64,000 nucleotides of DNA from Dyadobacter subterraneus (GTDB lineage: Bacteria; Bacteroidota; Bacteroidia; Cytophagales; Spirosomataceae): assembly GCF_015221875.1 (NCBI RefSeq), contig NZ_JACYGY010000001.1, forward strand, positions 2,706,501 through 2,770,500, in the 5' to 3' direction. Positions 24,813 to 32,545 of the stretch are shown here, piece by piece. Under the pieces are notes generated by a model. That model did no database searches. It saw only the letters and a list, made by a program, of their open reading frames with translations, and was not told where the DNA came from. The translations under genes and the position numbers were made by a program. The number at the start of each line of letters is the position of its first letter. Position 1 is the stretch's first letter.

Positions 24813-25712
24813 ATGAATTTCAGAGATGTCAGATTGAAAACAACTGCCACAGTCACTTTGTTGGTGATGACTTTTCTGATTTTTTCGACGCTCGAAAAAG
24901 TGAAGGGGAATAACGATTCTGTCAGATTTTCGGAAAAAGTAAATCTTGCCTTGCGCCGTACTGCACATCTTTTACTTGTTGAAAATGGAGATTCTACATC
25001 CGGAATTACGCCGGTTCAACAGCAGGACGCAAATACATTTCTGGTAAGGATTGATAAACTTTTTGATTATGACAAGCTCCCGGATTTGTTGCAGAAATCA
25101 TTGAAAATTCACAGAATTGACCGTGGTTATGATGTTTCGGTACTTCATTGCGAAAACAGCACAATTGTTTTGGGTTATAATTTTCAGGATTTAAATCAAA
25201 AACATGGAGTACCATGCAGCGGTCGAAAATTGGAAGCTGGTTGTTATTCTTTGAAAGTAAGTTTTTATCCGGAAACTAAGACAGCAACGGCAAGTGGTAA
25301 TTGGTGGATTTTTCCGGTCGGGAGTCTGCTTGCGGGACTTGGTTATATAGTTTGGAAGAAAACAAAAAACTTACCTGAGTTGACTGAACAGGAGCCAGTA
25401 AAATTTGAAGCAAATACTAAAATTGTTTTTGGTAACTCTTCATTGGATATGACAAAGTTGCTGCTCATTTCGGGAAGTAAAAGTCATAATCTTACTTACC
25501 GAGAAGGAAAACTACTTCTTCTATTTGTCAATAACATAAACCAGATCATGGAACGTGATTTTATTCTAAAATCTGTTTGGGAAGATGAGGGAATTATTGT
25601 CGGAAGGAGCGTAGACGTTTTTGTTTCCAGATTGAGAAAAATGCTCTCGGAAGATTTAAATGTGAAAATCAGCGCCGTGCATGGTGTTGGATACCGACTG
25701 GAAGTTTCATGA
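24813..25712 (+). CDS. Membrane-bound ToxR/OmpR-type winged-helix regulator
   Basis: A 299-residue protein with two hydrophobic segments: residues about 11-26 and about 166-184 (WWIFPVGSLLAGLGYIVW). The region between should be periplasmic. The C-terminal 95 residues form an OmpR/PhoB-type winged helix (LTYREGKLLLLFVNN, RDFILKSVWEDEGIIVGRSV, SRLRKMLSED, ISAVHGVGYRLEV). The protein is therefore a one-component regulator with an outside sensor and a cytoplasmic DNA-binding tail. It lies 40 bp behind two small secreted proteins that could be its input or its targets. The convergent terminator at 25734 ends the unit. Confidence 0.85.
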   Translation: MNFRDVRLKTTATVTLLVMTFLIFSTLEKVKGNNDSVRFSEKVNLALRRTAHLLLVENGDSTSGITPVQQQDANTFLVRIDKLFDYDKLPDLLQKSLKIHRIDRGYDVSVLHCENSTIVLGYNFQDLNQKHGVPCSGRKLEAGCYSLKVSFYPETKTATASGNWWIFPVGSLLAGLGYIVWKKTKNLPELTEQEPVKFEANTKIVFGNSSLDMTKLLLISGSKSHNLTYREGKLLLLFVNNINQIMERDFILKSVWEDEGIIVGRSVDVFVSRLRKMLSEDLNVKISAVHGVGYRLEVS

Positions 25713-25733
25713 TAAAAGATCAATAGTCAGGTT

Positions 25734-25786
25734 AAAACAGATCGACTTTTAAAAGCTGCCATGTCTTTAAAAGTCGATCTGTTTTT
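25734..25786. terminator. Bidirectional terminator
   Basis: AAAACAGATCGACTTTTAAA, a short loop, then TTTAAAAGTCGATCTGTTTT. Long perfect stem with A/T runs between the convergent regulator and GMC oxidoreductase genes. Confidence 0.93.
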
Positions 25787-25794
25787 CTCTTTAA

Positions 25795-27510
25795 CTACAA
25801 ATTCTGTTTTTTCAGTTCTTCCACAGCATGGTTTGCAGCTCTGGCCGTCATCGCCATATAAGTAATTGAGGGATTCACACAAGAGGAAGAAACCATAGCA
25901 GCTCCATCCGTTACAAAAACATTTTTTGCCGCGTGAACCTGGTTGAATTTATTCAAAACCGAGGTCTTTGGATCCTTTCCCATACGCGCCGTTCCCATGT
26001 CATGTATGCCTAATCCCAAATGTGTATCCTGACGATTAAATCCGGCAACGTTTTTGAAGCCGGCAACTTCCAGCATTTCCACGGCGGCATTCATCATATC
26101 TTTCCGCATCGCAATTTCATTTTCACCAAAAGCTGCATCAAACACAATCATCGGAATTCCGTACGGATCCTTTTTGTCTTTATCCAGATACATTCGGTTT
26201 TCAGGATTTGGTAGAACTTCACCAAAACCACCAAAACCCATAACCCAGCTTCCCGGTTTGGTCATGTCTTCTTTAAAAGTCGCGCCGAAACCATCGGTAG
26301 TAATTCCTCGTTTCCAGTCACTTCTGCTTGCTCCGCCCTGGTAGCCAAAACCGCGCAAATAATCCCGTTTATCCGTTCCCCAATTTCTGAATTTTGGTAT
26401 GTAAAGCGCATTCGGTCTTTGTCCGAAAATGTAATCATCTTCAAAACCTTCAACCGTTGCATTGGCACCAACACCGAGATGATGATCCATGATATTTCGG
26501 CCAACCTGATCGCTGTCGTTACCAAATCCTGTTGGAAAGCGGTTTGATTTTGAGTTTAAAAGAAGTGCTGCCGAGTTCATCGAACCGGCATTCAGGAAAA
26601 TGATTTTGGCAAAATATTCTTCGACAGCTAACGTTTTCTGATTCACAACACGAACGCCGGTAGCCTTTTGTGTTTTTTCATCAAAAATAATTTCACTGGC
26701 AATGGTATCATGCAAAACCGTAAGTTTATTCGTTTTTCGGGCTGCCGGAATTGAACCGGAAAGTGAGCTGTAATATGCACCATAAGGACATCCTCTGCTG
26801 CATTTGCTGCGGTACTGACAGGAAGCTCTTCCCAATTCCGTATGCCAGGGTTGCGGTTTGGTAAGATTCGCCACACGACCTATGGTGATAGGCCGGTTAA
26901 GCTTTTTCATCATCTGTTCCTTGAAATAAAGCTCGGGCGCGCTCATCGGCATAGCTGGCAGAAAATGTCCGTCTGGCAAAACTTCCAGATTTTCTTTTTG
27001 CCCGCTGATACCTACAAATTTTTCTACGTGGGTATACCAGGGTTCGAGATCTTCATAACGGATCGGCCAATCGATTGCGATGCCTTCTTTGGCATTTGCT
27101 TCGAAATCATTTTTATTGAAACGATAGGATTGCCGGCCCCAATGCATGGATTTCCCACCCGTATGATAAGCGCGTATCCAGTCAAACGGACGTTTTTCTA
27201 TGTATGGATTTTTCTTGTCGTCAGTAAAAAATTCACCGGTTTCTTCATTGGCCAGATTACCAAAGCGACTGTTTGCCCAGTATTCTTCGGCAGAATGAAT
27301 AGAAATTTTTCCACGATGCTGAAATTCCCAGGGACCTTTCATTGCCGTGTCATAATCTTCAATATGTTTCACTTCCCGGCCGCGTTCGATCATCAATACC
27401 TGCAAACCTTTTTCAGTAAGTTCCTTTGCAGCCATCCCGCCGGTCATTCCAGAGCCAACCACAATGGCATCATAACGGTGGGTTTTATCTACTTTTAAAT
27501 TTAAGTTCAT
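25795..27510 (-). CDS. GMC-family FAD oxidoreductase (gluconate 2-DH large subunit-like)
   Basis: A 571-residue flavoprotein. The FAD site is DAIVVGSGMTGGMAAKEL (G19-x-G21-xx-G24). The cluster CQYRSKCSRGCPYG matches the cysteine-rich region of gluconate/glucose dehydrogenases that have a small subunit. Near the C terminus, GLGIHDMGTARMGKDP and SSSCVNPSITYMAMTARAA carry the His/Asn active site. It has no signal of its own, while the upstream small subunit has a Tat-like one, so the pair is probably co-exported and oxidises a sugar or polyol in the periplasm. It is separated from the small subunit gene by 14 bp. No cytochrome c subunit is adjacent. Confidence 0.92.
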   Translation of the reverse strand: MNLNLKVDKTHRYDAIVVGSGMTGGMAAKELTEKGLQVLMIERGREVKHIEDYDTAMKGPWEFQHRGKISIHSAEEYWANSRFGNLANEETGEFFTDDKKNPYIEKRPFDWIRAYHTGGKSMHWGRQSYRFNKNDFEANAKEGIAIDWPIRYEDLEPWYTHVEKFVGISGQKENLEVLPDGHFLPAMPMSAPELYFKEQMMKKLNRPITIGRVANLTKPQPWHTELGRASCQYRSKCSRGCPYGAYYSSLSGSIPAARKTNKLTVLHDTIASEIIFDEKTQKATGVRVVNQKTLAVEEYFAKIIFLNAGSMNSAALLLNSKSNRFPTGFGNDSDQVGRNIMDHHLGVGANATVEGFEDDYIFGQRPNALYIPKFRNWGTDKRDYLRGFGYQGGASRSDWKRGITTDGFGATFKEDMTKPGSWVMGFGGFGEVLPNPENRMYLDKDKKDPYGIPMIVFDAAFGENEIAMRKDMMNAAVEMLEVAGFKNVAGFNRQDTHLGLGIHDMGTARMGKDPKTSVLNKFNQVHAAKNVFVTDGAAMVSSSCVNPSITYMAMTARAANHAVEELKKQNL

Positions 27511-27524
27511 GGTGATATGGTGAA

Positions 27525-28130
27525 TCAGTAAGCGAAAGATTTTTGATTCGGTTTCAGCTTGGTCATTTCCAGTTTTCCGGGAATTGGGACGTAGTCAAAA
27601 GAAGATTTCAGCCCTTGCTCGGAAGTGTAGTAACCAAGCAAAGTCAATTCTTTAATTAGTCGCCAGAATGGCAAACCTTTTGCCTGTTCCTTCATTTGTT
27701 CCCGGTCATCATTGTCTCCCATCTTCGTTTGCTGAACCTGGTAAACTTTCATCTGTTCAACCGAATTTGACTCAACCTGTTTTAATATTTCCGATTTCTG
27801 CGAAGAACTGAGAGAAAGGAATTTTTTATTTTCAAGATCCGCCAAACCTTCAGCAAAGCTGATATGCTCCGGTTTTCGGTAACAATCCTGAATCATCATT
27901 ACAACAAAATCAGGAACGCCGACATCTTTTGCACCCGGCGTATTTGTTTTTGGAATGATGATTTCTGCAACTTCTGCTACAATTAACTTCTGATTATCTG
28001 AAAGGGCGAAAGCAGCGGGAGATGCTTTTAAATTATCTTCCCAATGATTCATCGCCATCAAAGTTGGCGCTGAAAATGCTCCACCGACCAGCAGAGCAAC
28101 ATTTCTAATAGCATTTCTCCTGTCCATCAT
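27525..28130 (-). CDS. Gluconate 2-dehydrogenase subunit 3 family protein
   Basis: A 201-residue small subunit. MMDRRNAIRNVALLVGG is a Tat-like leader with a twin arginine (RR) followed by a hydrophobic run. The mature part contains IIPKTNTPGAKDVGVPDFVVMM, the family signature, and the C-terminal helix with PFWRLIKELTLLGYYTSEQG. It should escort and export the GMC flavosubunit encoded 14 bp downstream. The two form one transcription unit whose promoter should lie in 28131-28220. Confidence 0.9.
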   Translation of the reverse strand: MMDRRNAIRNVALLVGGAFSAPTLMAMNHWEDNLKASPAAFALSDNQKLIVAEVAEIIIPKTNTPGAKDVGVPDFVVMMIQDCYRKPEHISFAEGLADLENKKFLSLSSSQKSEILKQVESNSVEQMKVYQVQQTKMGDNDDREQMKEQAKGLPFWRLIKELTLLGYYTSEQGLKSSFDYVPIPGKLEMTKLKPNQKSFAY

Positions 28131-28223
28131 TCTGATATTTATATTGATTTTACACTTAAAATCTAAAATTTTCGGTGTATTTCAATAAAAGATAATTAGG
28201 TTATAAAAATACTTTGTATGAGA

Positions 28224-28320
28224 AAGGGTTCACGCAAATGCGCAAAGAATAAACGCAGAGGCCACTAAGTTTAAACTTTGCGCTCTCTGCGTTTTAACTT
28301 ATTTGCTTTGCGTGAAACCC
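28224..28320. repeat. Long imperfect inverted repeat (MITE-like), about 48-bp arms
   Basis: The left arm (28224-28272: AAGGGTTCACGCAAATGCGC, AAAGAATAAACGCAGAGGCC, ACTAAGTTT) is a close inverse complement of the right arm (28273-28320: AAACTTTGCGCTCTCTGCG ... TTTGCTTTGCGTGAAACCC). The arms meet with no loop at 28272/28273. The CGCAAAG/CGCAGAG words make this one of the dispersed inverted-repeat families of Bacteroidota. It lies between divergent genes and could form a hairpin or a cruciform. No ORF inside. Confidence 0.8.
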
Positions 28321-28414
28321 ACCACAAAAATATTTATTTTCAAAAATTATAAACTGCAAAGCGAAGTTCTTTGTTTATTACAAATCAGATCTTTGATTAC
28401 TTGATTTTATAAAA

Positions 28415-28765
28415 ATGAATTGGATAACATTAACATCAGAAAAGGAAGTTGAGGCTCTTACTAATTTGAGAGAATTGGCTTTAATTTACAAACATAGTCC
28501 ACGTTGCATGACCAGCCTGATGGCTTTCAGAAACATGAAATCCGGGTCAGAATCAGATTATTCAATTCCATTTTACATGGTTGATGTGATTCAAAACCGC
28601 GATATTTCACGTTTGATAGCTGAAAAATTTAACATCAGACATGAATCGCCACAGGTTTTAATTGTGAAAGATGGCAAATGCATTTTTGATACTTCCCACG
28701 AGTCGATTGTTTTGAAAAATATAGTTAGCAAAATCAACAGCCTTCAAAAAGAGCTAAGCAACTAA
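28415..28765 (+). CDS. ytxJ: Bacillithiol-linked monothiol bacilliredoxin YtxJ
   Basis: A 116-residue soluble protein of the YtxJ family. The redox site LIYKHSPRCMTS carries a single cysteine C31 where a thioredoxin would have CxxC. It is preceded by MNWITLTSEKEVEALTN and followed by SPQVLIVKDGKCIFDTSHESI. In the family this cysteine reduces or forms mixed disulfides with bacillithiol-modified proteins, so its presence suggests the cell makes bacillithiol. It appears to be monocistronic and is divergent from the GMC operon. Confidence 0.87.
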   Translation: MNWITLTSEKEVEALTNLRELALIYKHSPRCMTSLMAFRNMKSGSESDYSIPFYMVDVIQNRDISRLIAEKFNIRHESPQVLIVKDGKCIFDTSHESIVLKNIVSKINSLQKELSN

Positions 28766-28803
28766 TTTGTTCTTTCCGAATTTTTGAATTTAAAATCCAC
28801 TCT

Positions 28804-29367
28804 GTGAGAAAAATACAATTATCCTTTTTATTATTAATCCTTGTAAACTTTTGCAGCTTCGGCCAGGATGGTTTTTTACCACTTGACAACCAAAAGAAAA
28901 TCGTTTACACCGATGTGGCAACTTTGGAAAAATCAAAGGATGTTTTGTTTCAAAATGCGCAAAAGTGGGTGGTGAAAACTTTTGGGAACTATGAAAATGC
29001 AGTGGCTTCGGAAGATCGAGAATCCGGGAAATTGGTGTTGAAAAGTTATTCTCCGATTTCTTCACCTTCATTTGAATACCTGCGTTATACCCTGACCATT
29101 GACTGTCAGCCAAATAAATACAATGTTACAATTAATGAAGTTGAGGGTATTTCAAAAAGTCAGACTGTAACGCCTTTGGGAAAAAAGCAGAATGATGAAA
29201 TTCAGGAAAAGGAAATACTTTCGAAAACTGAATCGGGCAAAAAGAAAAAGTTTATCGCAGAAGAAGCTCTAAATCAGGCAAAAGTTGATAATGACCAGAT
29301 AAATCAGGCCATGTACAGCTTGTTGGCTTCATTGAAATTGTCTATGACTTCCGACGGCGATATGTAA
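28804..29367 (+). CDS. Secreted DUF4468 domain protein
   Basis: A 187-residue protein starting at GTG, with a signal peptide (RKIQLSFLLLILVNFCSFG). The middle fits DUF4468 with a TBP-like fold: SKDVLFQNAQKWVVKTFGNY, SGKLVLKSY, YTLTIDCQPNKYNVTINEV. It is a common but uncharacterised class of Bacteroidota envelope proteins. The C-terminal tail is lysine-rich. It lies 38 bp downstream of ytxJ and ends 20 bp from the convergent MscS gene. Confidence 0.75.
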   Translation: MRKIQLSFLLLILVNFCSFGQDGFLPLDNQKKIVYTDVATLEKSKDVLFQNAQKWVVKTFGNYENAVASEDRESGKLVLKSYSPISSPSFEYLRYTLTIDCQPNKYNVTINEVEGISKSQTVTPLGKKQNDEIQEKEILSKTESGKKKKFIAEEALNQAKVDNDQINQAMYSLLASLKLSMTSDGDM

Positions 29368-29387
29368 TGAACTCAGCTTTTTGGTTC

Positions 29388-31745
29388 TTACATAACCTTA
29401 ATATTATTTTCCTTGAATTTTTTGAGAAGCTGTTCAAAAACAAAACTTTTGAAAGTCGCTTCAACATAAACGCTGCTTACCCAAACCAATAATTTGAGTT
29501 CAACGCTGTCAACCGTGATGGCGTTGAATAAAATTTGTCTTGGGGCATTTTTTATAATGTCGTTTGCCTGATCAACAACTTCGTTAATCAGTTTTTTTAC
29601 AAGTTCAAGATCGGTTTCGATATTGACTTTGAAGGTTAATTCACTTTTCAGACTTGAATTTTTCTGTGTGTAATTGACCAGTCGCCCCGACAACAAATCG
29701 CCATTTGGAATAATTACCCGCGATCCCTGCGGCGTCAGCATTTTGCTTGAACGAATACCAATATCCAGCACTTTCCCTTTTTTATCAGCCAGCTCGATAT
29801 AGTCTCCGATGTTGAATGGTTTCTCAAAAATCAATATAATTCCGGATACGAAATTGTTTATTACGTTTTGTAGCCCAAGCCCGATTCCAACACCCAGTGC
29901 TCCGATTAAAACCGTTATTTTGTCAAGTGGAACGCCGGAAACCGTAATGGCGAACAGAAAACCGATAACAATAATAATCAGCCTTATCAAGGCCAGTTTT
30001 GAATTTTTTTCAACTGCGCTGCTTCCAAAACTCGTATCGGTTTCTCCAAAAAGAATTCCAATATGTTTTTGCAACTGATTGGAAACAAATATGATGACGA
30101 TGAAAAACAGGATATTTCCAAATGTAAAAGTGATGTTCCCGAAAGTTCTGGGCTTTATTAAAAGCTGTTGAGAAATATTGACAAAAGTATCAATGATATT
30201 CAGGTTAATAGCAAAAGCGAGGAGCCAGAGTAATACGGATAAAAACGCCAGCATTCTGTTGAAAGTTACCCTGACTTTTGTAATATTAAGTCTGGAAAAC
30301 AATCCGCCAGCACACGAGCTTACCTTGATTTGAAGTTCCATTGCTTCCAAAACTACCTGAATAAAAACGGCCAGACTTATTACCTGGATCAATCCATTTA
30401 TGGCTGTAAGATTGAAAGATTTAGACAAACTTATCCTGCCAAAAATATTTAACAGTACAGATAAAATGTTCAAAATCACATAAATGACAACCACCGGTTT
30501 GATGAATTTCTTCTCAAAATTGGCTTCCTTCATTTTCCTGTAAAGCCATATTCCGAAATATATGGAAACGCCGTTCAGACCTATAATAAGCGCACGGAGA
30601 ACAAAACTTTCGTTGACAAATGCATTGCTGAAAATAACCAGCACATACAAGCCAACGATCTCAAACCAAACCCGAAGCTGGTTTTTGGGAAGTCGCCGAT
30701 ACAAAAAGATGGTGAGTGTGATCAGTAGAAAAAACTGGTTTAGCTCAATGTAAATCGCAGGCGAATCGGGCTCAAATAGGGGAGTGATATTGAAAAGAAC
30801 GATTAGTGTCGACAGGATCGGAATTCTGCCAATGTAATTAAACGTTAATTCGCCAATCGTTTTTGAGAGATCAGGTTTTCCGGCAAGTCTGAAATTAATG
30901 TAAACCCACCAGAAAAAAGCGGAGCAAACCAGAAGCAAAAATATCCGGTTGTCCCAGGTTGAATTGAAAAAATAGCGCAGAATTTTGTCCTGACCGAAAT
31001 AGGAAACTTTAATCAGCTTACCGATTTTATCGGTACTGTCAAGTTTCGACGCATTCCATAAATAGCTATATTCCTTGCTCAAAACATTTCTGCCGGATTC
31101 CCTCAGATAATCGTCCACAACCGATTGCAGATCTGTTGTTTTAAAATAAACCGTTGAAACTTCTGCAAGCAAACGACTTACCGTATCCAGATTCGCCACT
31201 GTAATTTTTCCGGTTTCCTGTAAGCGAACCCGCAAATCAGAAATCTGCTGGGAATAATATTGACGCTGGGTAGTGTCCTTATTATCAACAATTAACAAAG
31301 AATCGCGACCGAACTGAATAACCTGCTCGGACATACGTTGCAATTCGGAATTGTATTTGGATAAAGATTTTCGCCAGGCTCCGGTTTTTAATTGCGCATC
31401 GGTAAGCATCAGGCGGTAGTTCAAAAGATTTTTTGAATCCGGAATGGTTTTATCAACCTGCATCGCTGAGTCAATCTGCGATACATTTGCCTTTATATTT
31501 TGAAGAGAAAGTTTGATTTTATCGCCGTCATAACCTTTCTTGTTAGCAGCGTTCATATCTGTGATCGCCGCCTGATATTTTTCCAGGCGAAATAATAGGG
31601 TATCCGGGATTACCGCACTAGAATCTTGCGGGAAATTTTTATTTTGGGCAAATACTGATGTTATTGAAATCAGCATTGTCAACAAAAATGAAAAGAGAAA
31701 ACGGGAATTAATGTTATTTGAACCTGCTGCAATGAATTTTCTCAT
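29388..31745 (-). CDS. Large MscS-family mechanosensitive channel
   Basis: A 785-residue member of the MscS superfamily with a long N-terminal extension. Start chosen at ATG 31745 because a signal peptide follows (RKFIAAGSNNINSRFLF ... ISITSVFAQ); a TTG at 31784 gives a 13-residue longer form. Residues to about 275 form a charged, partly coiled periplasmic region, then several transmembrane segments. The pore and MscS beta-domain (GALGVGIGLGLQNVINNFVS, FEKPFNIGDYIELADKKGKV, SSKMLTPQGSRVIIPNG) stand near the C terminus. It probably protects the cell against hypo-osmotic shock, like MscK or MscM. Confidence 0.92.
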   Translation of the reverse strand: MRKFIAAGSNNINSRFLFSFLLTMLISITSVFAQNKNFPQDSSAVIPDTLLFRLEKYQAAITDMNAANKKGYDGDKIKLSLQNIKANVSQIDSAMQVDKTIPDSKNLLNYRLMLTDAQLKTGAWRKSLSKYNSELQRMSEQVIQFGRDSLLIVDNKDTTQRQYYSQQISDLRVRLQETGKITVANLDTVSRLLAEVSTVYFKTTDLQSVVDDYLRESGRNVLSKEYSYLWNASKLDSTDKIGKLIKVSYFGQDKILRYFFNSTWDNRIFLLLVCSAFFWWVYINFRLAGKPDLSKTIGELTFNYIGRIPILSTLIVLFNITPLFEPDSPAIYIELNQFFLLITLTIFLYRRLPKNQLRVWFEIVGLYVLVIFSNAFVNESFVLRALIIGLNGVSIYFGIWLYRKMKEANFEKKFIKPVVVIYVILNILSVLLNIFGRISLSKSFNLTAINGLIQVISLAVFIQVVLEAMELQIKVSSCAGGLFSRLNITKVRVTFNRMLAFLSVLLWLLAFAINLNIIDTFVNISQQLLIKPRTFGNITFTFGNILFFIVIIFVSNQLQKHIGILFGETDTSFGSSAVEKNSKLALIRLIIIVIGFLFAITVSGVPLDKITVLIGALGVGIGLGLQNVINNFVSGIILIFEKPFNIGDYIELADKKGKVLDIGIRSSKMLTPQGSRVIIPNGDLLSGRLVNYTQKNSSLKSELTFKVNIETDLELVKKLINEVVDQANDIIKNAPRQILFNAITVDSVELKLLVWVSSVYVEATFKSFVFEQLLKKFKENNIKVM

Positions 31746-31887
31746 TTCAGTTTTTTTAATGATTGATTGAAAACGGGACAGCAAATAACATGCCTGCTAT
31801 GAAATTTGAGAGCAAATGAAGTCATCTTTTCAATATAAACTCCAAAGTCTGGAAATGTTGAAATGTCCTGTCATACGTTTTAATATA

Positions 31888-32484
31888 ATGATAAAACAAA
31901 AAGAATTGATGCAGATCGCTTCAACGAAAGATAGAAAACTGGTAACAGATATCCTCACGAAAGCTTTTGCTGACAACAAAAGTGTGAATTATATCATTTC
32001 CGCAAATGGAAGCAGAGAAAGAAGAATCAGGGCTCTGGTGGAGTATTCTTTTGATGTCTGTAATCTTTTTGGAAAGATATACCTGTCGTAAAACCGGAAG
32101 GCCTGTGCTCTCATTTATTTTCCTGATCAGAAAAAGAACAGTTTCAAAACCTTCTTGCTCGATTTAAAGCTGATTATACATTGTACGGGATTGATCAATA
32201 TCTCAAAGGTGATGGCGCGGGAAAGGGCAATTAAAAGTAATTATCCGGATTTGCTAATGTCTTATTTATGGTTTATCGGCGTTCATCCGCAAAGTCAAAA
32301 TAAAGGAATTGGTAAAATTTTGTTGGAAGAGGTAATTGAAGACTCCCGGAAAATAAACAGACCTGTTTATCTGGAAACTTCCTCGGAAAAAAATGTTTCC
32401 TGGTATTTAAAATCAGGTTTTGAACTGTATCACGAACTTGATCTGGGTTATAATCTTTTCATGTTCAGAAAGGAATTTAAATGA
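31888..32484 (+). pseudogene. GNAT acetyltransferase interrupted by a single in-frame stop
   Basis: The reading frame from ATG 31888 to 32484 encodes a GNAT N-acetyltransferase: SYLWFIGVHPQSQNKGIGK is the acetyl-CoA-binding motif A, and PVYLETSSEKNVSWYLKSGF the C-terminal motif. It is broken by one TAA at 32089-32091, with both parts in the same frame and no length change. Before the stop the frame ends LFGKIYLS; after it, it continues NRKACALIYFPDQ without loss of homology, as expected for one point mutation (for instance GAA or AAA to TAA). The two parts could be expressed separately only by reinitiation. Otherwise this is a recent nonsense pseudogene or a sequencing error. Confidence 0.8.
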
Positions 32485-32530
32485 AAAAGTCAGCAATACG
32501 TAAGATCGGATTACGAAATGCTGACTTTAT
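32484..32530. terminator. Bidirectional terminator
   Basis: AAAAAGTCAGCA ... TGCTGACTTT with flanking A/T runs, between the GNAT remnant and the convergent permease gene. Confidence 0.85.
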
Positions 32531-32545
32531 TTTTTCTTATCAAAA

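Noticed and set aside
26842..27498. 218-codon ORF antisense to the GMC oxidoreductase gene
   Set aside because: It mirrors the conserved flavoprotein gene and its translation is Phe/Ile/His-rich without a domain.
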